Below, one piece after another: positions 60,035 to 64,000 of a DNA stretch of 64,000 nucleotides (positions are counted from its first letter, which is position 1; each line of letters starts with the position of its first letter). The notes beneath the pieces were generated by a model. The model saw only the letters and a program-made list of their open reading frames with translations. It was not told the origin of the DNA and ran no database searches. The DNA lies in the NCBI RefSeq assembly GCF_030269325.1, contig NZ_BSTD01000007.1:744001-808000 (forward strand), in the 5' to 3' direction. This DNA is from Amycolatopsis sp. NBRC 101858. GTDB lineage: Bacteria > Actinomycetota > Actinomycetes > Mycobacteriales > Pseudonocardiaceae. A program made the translations under genes and the position numbers.

Positions 60035-60745
60035 ATGCGCTTGGGCGCGACGCTCGCCCGGCTGTCCCCCGGCCCGCCGATCGCGGTGGCCGAGTGGGCG
60101 AAACGCCTGGCGGGGGCGGGTTTCGAGAGCCTGTGGACGCCGCAGATCCTCGGGCGCGGCTTCTTCGTCCCGGACCCGTTCGTCACGCTGGCGGTCGCCG
60201 CCACGGCCACCGAAGGGGTGGAGCTGGGCACGGCCACCGTGCAGGTCCCGCTGCACCACCCCGCCGACCTGGCCCACCGGGTCCGGTCGCTGATGTCCGT
60301 GTGCGGCGACCGGCTGACCCTCGGCGTCAGCCCCGGGTCGACCGACCTCGACTACGCCCTTCTCGGCCGGGACTACACCTCGCGGTTCCGGACCTTTCGC
60401 GAGAACGTGCCGAGGCTGCGTGCCCTGCTCGGCGATGAGCGGCCACCGCTGCTGCTCGGCTCGTGGAGAGCCAACGTCGAGCGGGCGGCCCAGGAGTTCG
60501 ACGGCTGGCTGGCCTCCGCTTACCGCCGCACCGCCGATGAGATCATCGCCGCGCACGACCGGTTCCGCGCCGCCGGCGGCGGGCGCGCGATCGTGTGCGC
60601 CATCCCGGTGCCGGGAAAGGACGACCTCGGACCCACCGGTGAAGTGCTCCAGCGTTACGCCGAGGCCGGATTCGACGACGCTGTAGTGCTGATCGTGCCG
60701 GGCGGGCCGGATCCCGCTCAGGTCCGAGCGCTGCTTCCGAGCTAG
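60035..60745 (+). CDS. Short LLM-class oxidoreductase
   Basis: 236 residues from ATG 60035, one base after aacS, so co-expressed. Luciferase-like fold parts: MRLGATLARLSPGPPIAVAE, WAKRLAGAGFESLWTPQILG, VQVPLHHPADLAHRVRSLMS, RLTLGVSPGSTDLDYALLGR. It is about 80-100 residues shorter than the usual 320-340, lacking part of the C-terminal insertion, yet ends naturally. Its reaction is unknown; coupling to aacS suggests a beta-keto acid or related substrate. Confidence 0.8.
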   Translation: MRLGATLARLSPGPPIAVAEWAKRLAGAGFESLWTPQILGRGFFVPDPFVTLAVAATATEGVELGTATVQVPLHHPADLAHRVRSLMSVCGDRLTLGVSPGSTDLDYALLGRDYTSRFRTFRENVPRLRALLGDERPPLLLGSWRANVERAAQEFDGWLASAYRRTADEIIAAHDRFRAAGGGRAIVCAIPVPGKDDLGPTGEVLQRYAEAGFDDAVVLIVPGGPDPAQVRALLPS

Positions 60746-60786
60746 GCCGGCGTCGTACGGCTGCCGAAAATTTCTTTCCCGATCGA

Positions 60787-60814
60787 CCAATCCGGTTCCC
60801 GCCGGGCGCCGAAT
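60787..60814 (+). promoter_or_regulatory. SigK-like ECF promoter of the fasciclin gene
   Basis: CCAATCC at 60787-60793, 15 bases, CCGAAT at 60809-60814. This resembles the mycobacterial SigK promoter (CCATCC and CCGAAT boxes), which drives fasciclin-type mpt70/mpt83 genes. Start point is expected near 60821, giving a ~60-base leader. Confidence 0.6.
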
Positions 60815-60881
60815 CACTGGCAACAAAAGGTTCTCGCCTCTCGAGCGACCTCAGCCGCGTAATCAATTGGAGTGAATTCTC

Positions 60882-61550
60882 GTGCGTAACCTTCGTATTG
60901 CCGGGATCGGTCTGACCGCGGCCGCCGCGCTCACCCTCACCGCGTGTGGCAGCAGCGACACCGGTTCGTCCGCTTCCAGCAGCGCCCCCGCCCCGTCTTC
61001 GTCGATGGCGGCCCCGTCCTCCAGCGCCGCTGCCGCCGGCGGCGGCACGACCACCAACGCCGACGTCTTCGGCCCGGCCTGTTCCCAGCTGCCGCAGGGC
61101 TCCGCGCCCGGCTCGCTCGACTCCATGGGACCGCAGCCGGTCGCCTCGGCCGCGTCGACGAACCCGTTGCTGACCAAGCTGGTCGCCGCGGTCAAGGCCA
61201 CCAACCTGGTCGACACCCTCAACAGCCAGCAGGCCATCACCGTGTTCGCCCCGGCCGACCCGGCCTTCGCCGCGCTGGGCGACGCGAAGTTCGCCGAACT
61301 GGCCGGCAAGCCGGCCGAGCTGTCCCCGATCCTGCAGTACCACGTCGTCGGCAAGCGTTACGACGCCAAGGGTCTCGAGTCGGCCGGCACGCTCGACTCG
61401 CTGAACACCGCGGGCGGCCCGCTGAAGATCGAGGGCACCGGTGACAACATGACCGTCAACGGCGCGAAGATCCTGTGCGGCAACATCCCCACGAAGAACG
61501 CCACCGTCTTCGTGATCGACAAGGTCCTCACCCCCGGCACCAACAAGTAA
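60882..61550 (+). CDS. Fasciclin-domain lipoprotein (MPT83-like)
   Basis: 222 residues from GTG 60882. Lipoprotein signal with lipobox LTAC (Cys about residue 22), then a long Ser/Ala/Pro linker (residues 25-58) and one FAS1 domain: GSLDSMGPQPVASAASTNPL, VDTLNSQQAITVFAPADPAF, LQYHVVGKRYDAKGL, and NATVFVIDKVLTPGTNK. The organisation matches mycobacterial MPT83/MPT70, cell-surface adhesion-like proteins. Cys in PACSQL and ILCGN may form a disulfide. Followed by a strong terminator. Confidence 0.93.
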   Translation: MRNLRIAGIGLTAAAALTLTACGSSDTGSSASSSAPAPSSSMAAPSSSAAAAGGGTTTNADVFGPACSQLPQGSAPGSLDSMGPQPVASAASTNPLLTKLVAAVKATNLVDTLNSQQAITVFAPADPAFAALGDAKFAELAGKPAELSPILQYHVVGKRYDAKGLESAGTLDSLNTAGGPLKIEGTGDNMTVNGAKILCGNIPTKNATVFVIDKVLTPGTNK

Positions 61551-61591
61551 AAACCGACGTCCGGTCGCCGACGGGTGACCGGACACCGCGC

Positions 61592-61640
61592 GGCCGCATC
61601 GGCTCCTCTGCCTCCCGGAGCCGATGCGGCCGTCCTTTTC
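61592..61640 (+). terminator. Rho-independent terminator of fasciclin gene
   Basis: Perfect 15-bp arms 61592-61606 (ggccgcatcggctcc) and 61617-61631, 10-base loop, then gtccttttc with a short T run. The clearest intrinsic terminator in the window. Confidence 0.9.
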
Positions 61641-61685
61641 GCTCCCCGAGCCCGTTTTCCGGGTTCGGCCGGCGATCGATGTCTG

Positions 61686-61787
61686 GTGGCGGAGTGCAGG
61701 AGTTCCGCCACCGGGGGACGCCGAAGCGGCGACGTCCCGCCGGCCGCCGTCAACGCTGGTTCACTCCAGGGCGCTGACGGCGGCCGG
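61686..61787. repeat. Cluster of three hairpins between fasciclin and HATPase genes
   Basis: Three hairpins follow one another: gtggcgga/tccgccac (61686-61693 with 61704-61711), gggacg/cgtccc (61715-61720 with 61733-61738) and ccggccgccgtca/tgacggcggccgg (61740-61752 with 61775-61787, 13 perfect pairs). The last probably ends the minus-strand HATPase gene. The 61641-61820 stretch holds no gene. Confidence 0.6.
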
Positions 61788-61820
61788 CTTTACGCCGATC
61801 CGCTGTGCTTACCGGCACAG

Positions 61821-62258
61821 TCAAAGAGCAGCCGGGAACATCTTGATGGGCACCAGTGCCCACACCATCTTCCCCTCGCGCGCGGCGCGCACGCCCCAGT
61901 CCAGGGACAGCTGGCCGACCAGCCGGAGCCCGTATCGCCCGGATCCCGGACGGCATGCTCGCACGGACGTCAGGTCGGGGTCCGCGTCGCTGACTTCGAT
62001 CAGCAGGTTCTCCGCGGTGCGGGTGACGCGCAACTCGTGGACGGCGGTGGTGTGCTGGTAGGCGTTGCCCACGAGTTCGTCGATCACGAGCAGGACCCCG
62101 CCGTACCGATCGTCGGAGCACGCCCCGAAGGTGAGTGCCTCGGCCACGACGGACCGAACCTGACGGAGATCGGGGCGGTCGTCCAGCGCGACCGTGGTTT
62201 CGGCCGCCGCGGCGAGCCGATCGGTGAGGTGCGCCAACTCCTGGTCGAAATCCATCAC
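61821..62258 (-). CDS. RsbW-like ATP-binding regulatory protein (HATPase_c)
   Basis: 145 residues from GTG 62258 (ATG 62255 next; GGGAAGG upstream). A single GHKL ATPase domain: N-box VLLVIDELVGNAYQHT, a G1-like EVSDADPDLT, and RYGLRLVGQLSLDWGVR near the end. Proteins of this size are anti-sigma factor kinases or partner switches in actinomycetes. Its upstream region contains a SigK-like promoter box pair, shared with the RskA and fasciclin genes, so a link to that ECF regulon is likely. Confidence 0.85.
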   Translation of the reverse strand: MMDFDQELAHLTDRLAAAAETTVALDDRPDLRQVRSVVAEALTFGACSDDRYGGVLLVIDELVGNAYQHTTAVHELRVTRTAENLLIEVSDADPDLTSVRACRPGSGRYGLRLVGQLSLDWGVRAAREGKMVWALVPIKMFPAAL

Positions 62259-62295
62259 TGCAACCGGCCTTCCCTCGACACGTACCCGGTTCGTT

Positions 62296-62324
62296 GTTCG
62301 GCGCCGGTTCCGCGTCCGGATTGG
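62296..62324 (-). promoter_or_regulatory. SigK-like ECF promoter of the HATPase gene
   Basis: On the minus strand CCAATCC (62324-62318), 16 bases, CCGAAC (62301-62296). Start point is expected near 62289, about 30 bases before GTG 62258. Confidence 0.55.
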
Positions 62325-62360
62325 TCCACGGACCAGCCCGGTGGGTGCCGAACCGGCGGT

Positions 62361-63110
62361 TCAGGCGAGGCCGAGCAGGAGCACCGGCGACGTCGTCGGC
62401 TGCGGCGAGCCCGCGACCGGCTCGGTGGTGATCGCGATCCGGTCGGTGTCCGCGGGTAGGGCGGCGGTCATCGAGCCTTCACCACGGTGCAGCAGACCCG
62501 CCGACTGCGGACCGCGCGGGCCGACCAGCCAGCACTGGTAGGCCCGGCCCGGTTCGAGGGGCGGCAGGCTCCGGACGTCGACGGTGATCACGCCCAGCCC
62601 ACGCGACAGGGTCGCGGTCGCGGCTCCCCCGCTGGTGCCGTCGCCGTGCACCGTCTTCGCGTCCGCCGCGCCCCGGACGTTGGCCGGCGAGGCCACCTGC
62701 GTCGAGACCGGCGTGTTCTGCATGCCGATGCTGATCCCGCCGACGAGCAGCGCGGCCCCGGCGGCGATGGCCGCGACTCCGGCGCCTGCCCGCCGGTGCC
62801 ACGCACGTCGAGCAGGCAGCACCGGGACCGGCGGAGACCCGACCTGCGGCGGGAGCTGCCGGGTCACGGTGATCTCGGCGAGCACCCGGCTGCGGAGGCG
62901 CTCGACGGGCACCGCGCCGACGGCGGCCCCGAGCCGGGCGGCGGTCTCCTCGAACCCACGGACGTCTTCGGCGCAGGCGGCGCAGCCGGCGAGGTGGCGG
63001 TCGAACGCGGCTCGTTCCTCATCGGTGACGGCACCGAGAGCGTAGGCGCCGGCGAGGGTGTGAAGTTCGGCGGGCGCCATCAGTGCGTCACGCAGCCGGG
63101 TGTCGACCAT
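62361..63110 (-). CDS. rskA: RskA-type zinc anti-sigma factor
   Basis: 249 residues from ATG 63110 with AAAGGA 7 bases upstream. The N-terminal anti-sigma domain has the zinc motif FDRHLAGCAACAED (His-x3-Cys-x2-Cys), one transmembrane helix (about residues 104-126, VAAIAAGAALLVGGISIGM), and an outside RskA domain (ITVDVRSLPPLEPGRAYQCW then VGPRGPQSAGLLHRGEGSMT). It should hold an ECF sigma factor of the SigK type at the membrane until cleaved. No sigma gene is beside it: the upstream neighbour is a small membrane protein. It carries its own SigK-like promoter. Confidence 0.92.
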   Translation of the reverse strand: MVDTRLRDALMAPAELHTLAGAYALGAVTDEERAAFDRHLAGCAACAEDVRGFEETAARLGAAVGAVPVERLRSRVLAEITVTRQLPPQVGSPPVPVLPARRAWHRRAGAGVAAIAAGAALLVGGISIGMQNTPVSTQVASPANVRGAADAKTVHGDGTSGGAATATLSRGLGVITVDVRSLPPLEPGRAYQCWLVGPRGPQSAGLLHRGEGSMTAALPADTDRIAITTEPVAGSPQPTTSPVLLLGLA

Positions 63111-63144
63111 GCTGAGTCCTTTTGCGAGCGGGCGTTCACCAGTC

Positions 63145-63172
63145 TTTCGGCGCCGGCGGTGACAAGTATTGG
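63145..63172 (-). promoter_or_regulatory. SigK-like ECF promoter of rskA
   Basis: On the minus strand CCAATAC (63172-63166), 15 bases, CCGAAA (63150-63145). Start point is expected near 63138, about 28 bases before ATG 63110. Same spacing as the fasciclin promoter. Confidence 0.6.
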
Positions 63173-63234
63173 TGAGATGTCTCAGGCGCCTCCACTCTGG
63201 CCGCCCGCCTTGCGGTACCGACACGGAGCGCCGG

Positions 63235-63528
63235 TCAGGCGAACATCTGCATACCGCCGAAGAAAACCACCAGCAGCGCCCCGATTCCGAAGCCCGTCAA
63301 GAGCGCGCCGCCGAGGCTGGGCCGGATCCGGACTCCCGCGTACGCGAGGCCCAGCGCGAGCATCATCCAGGCACCCACCAAGGCGAGGTGCGTCATCATC
63401 GTGCTGCTGAGATCGAACGCGACCTTTGCACCGCCGGCCACGATGAGGGCGAAGGCGATCGAGATTCCCACGTGGGCCCACCGGTTCTTGGTCGTACCGC
63501 CGGTCGAGTGCGGGTGACTGCGGGTCAT
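63235..63528 (-). CDS. Small three-helix membrane protein
   Basis: 97 residues from ATG 63528 with GAGGAGG upstream. Three hydrophobic helices (VGISIAFALIVAGGAKVAF, LALVGAWMMLALGLAYAGV, LLTGFGIGALLVVFFGGM). It stands where a sigK gene might be expected upstream of rskA. Function unknown. Confidence 0.7.
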   Translation of the reverse strand: MTRSHPHSTGGTTKNRWAHVGISIAFALIVAGGAKVAFDLSSTMMTHLALVGAWMMLALGLAYAGVRIRPSLGGALLTGFGIGALLVVFFGGMQMFA

Positions 63529-63613
63529 GGTGACCTCCTCGTCGGATCACTCCAGTCTCACACGGTTCGCGTCCGGTGATCCTTACCGCACGATTACCGG
63601 GGCGCACCAAGGG

Positions 63614-64000
63614 TCACGGGCACGTGACGACCTGGCCGGCGTAAGTGAGCCCGGCACCGAACCCGAACAGCAGAACCGCTTGTCCCGCCGTAATTTCCCG
63701 ACGCCGGAGGAGTTTCGACAGGGCCAAGGGGATACTGGCGGCCGAAGTGTTGCCCGACTCGGCCACGTCGGTCGCGACGATCGCGTCCGGGGCGCCGATC
63801 GCGCGGGCGAGAGCGGCGATGATGCGGACGTTGGCCTGGTGGGTCACGATCCCCCCGAGGTCGCGTGGGTCGATGCCGGCGCGGCTGCAGGCGGTGCGGG
63901 CGATCGGGGCGAGCTCGGTCGTCGCCCAGCGGAACACCGCCGGGCCTTCCTGGCGGAACGTCGCGGGCAGCCCGTGCGGGCCCGCCGACTCCAGGCTGAT
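63614..64000 (-). CDS. Beta-ketoacyl-ACP synthase III (FabH-like), N-terminus outside window
   Basis: The last 128 residues of a KAS III enzyme. Catalytic His in GGIVTHQANVRIIAALA and catalytic Asn in DVAESGNTSAASIPLALSK are present, and GFGAGLTYAGQVV closes the thiolase fold. The active Cys lies beyond the window edge. FabH-type enzymes start fatty acid or polyketide chains by condensing acyl-CoA with malonyl-ACP; which role applies here cannot be told from this part. Confidence 0.92.
   Translation of the reverse strand: MSLESAGPHGLPATFRQEGPAVFRWATTELAPIARTACSRAGIDPRDLGGIVTHQANVRIIAALARAIGAPDAIVATDVAESGNTSAASIPLALSKLLRRREITAGQAVLLFGFGAGLTYAGQVVTCP

Noticed and set aside
58045..60237. 730-codon minus-strand open frame
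   Set aside because: Complement of aacS, whose plus-strand product is an unmistakable ANL enzyme.

Overview
The window is very GC-rich DNA. Start codons are often GTG (also TTG and probably one CTG), and successive genes often overlap by 4 bp (ATGA/GTGA). Together with lipoproteins, a DUF574 methyltransferase, F420/flavin LLM oxidoreductases, an RskA-type anti-sigma factor and a LAL-type LuxR regulator, this points to a filamentous actinomycete of the Pseudonocardiaceae, most like Amycolatopsis. That assignment is inference from gene content. I saw no tRNA, rRNA, CRISPR array or phage module.

Layout. (1) 1-12.7 kb, minus strand: a sugar-acid operon. It encodes a galactonate-dehydratase-like enolase-superfamily enzyme, a ribose-type ABC importer, an arabinofuranosidase with a ricin-type domain, an SMP-30 lactonase, a Gfo/Idh dehydrogenase, a KDG kinase, IclR, a KDPG-type aldolase and a secreted glycosidase cut by the window edge. 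A GntR regulator, an SDR and a zinc alcohol dehydrogenase diverge from it (12.7-15.3 kb) across a 20-bp operator. These are the steps of an oxidative De Ley-Doudoroff-type route. (2) 15.4-23.2 kb: a secreted GH64 beta-1,3-glucanase, two large uncharacterised envelope proteins, a divergent CGNR/NTF2-like pair and gene remnants. (3) 23.2-43.0 kb, plus strand: a nearly gapless 18-gene catabolic island. It holds MarR, an MFS permease, two M24/creatinase-like proteins, an ornithine-cyclodeaminase homologue, two aconitase-type large/small pairs (the second without Fe-S cysteines), a taurine/sulfonate/NMT1-type ABC importer, HyuA/HyuB, MmgE/PrpD, a PaaX-like regulator and an amidohydrolase. I cannot name the substrate. 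The enzyme set suggests an N-containing cyclic or polycarboxylic compound. (4) 43.1-46.0 kb: an IS1634-type element with a second, orphan left end and captured epoxide-hydrolase and VOC genes, all bounded by a 21-bp imperfect direct repeat. (5) 46.2-52.7 kb: a divergent DUF574 protein, a tiny secreted protein ending in a duplicated octapeptide, a LAL regulator with a probable leaderless start, small hypotheticals and a DUF6119-like remnant. (6) 52.7-64 kb: DipZ-like thiol-disulfide protein, two-component system, acetoacetyl-CoA synthetase with LLM enzymes, a fasciclin lipoprotein, and an RskA/HATPase group sharing a SigK-like promoter motif. A KAS III fragment lies at the edge.

Most unusual signals: (a) two separate loci where a coupled gene junction has been tandemly triplicated (periods of exactly 122 and 173 bp, neither a multiple of 3), each leaving two tiny ORFs chained by 4-bp overlaps; (b) the aconitase-like pair that has lost all three cluster cysteines inside an operon that also has a normal pair; (c) three ECF-type promoter copies around an RskA gene with no sigma gene beside it; (d) the duplicated-octapeptide secreted protein next to a large regulator.
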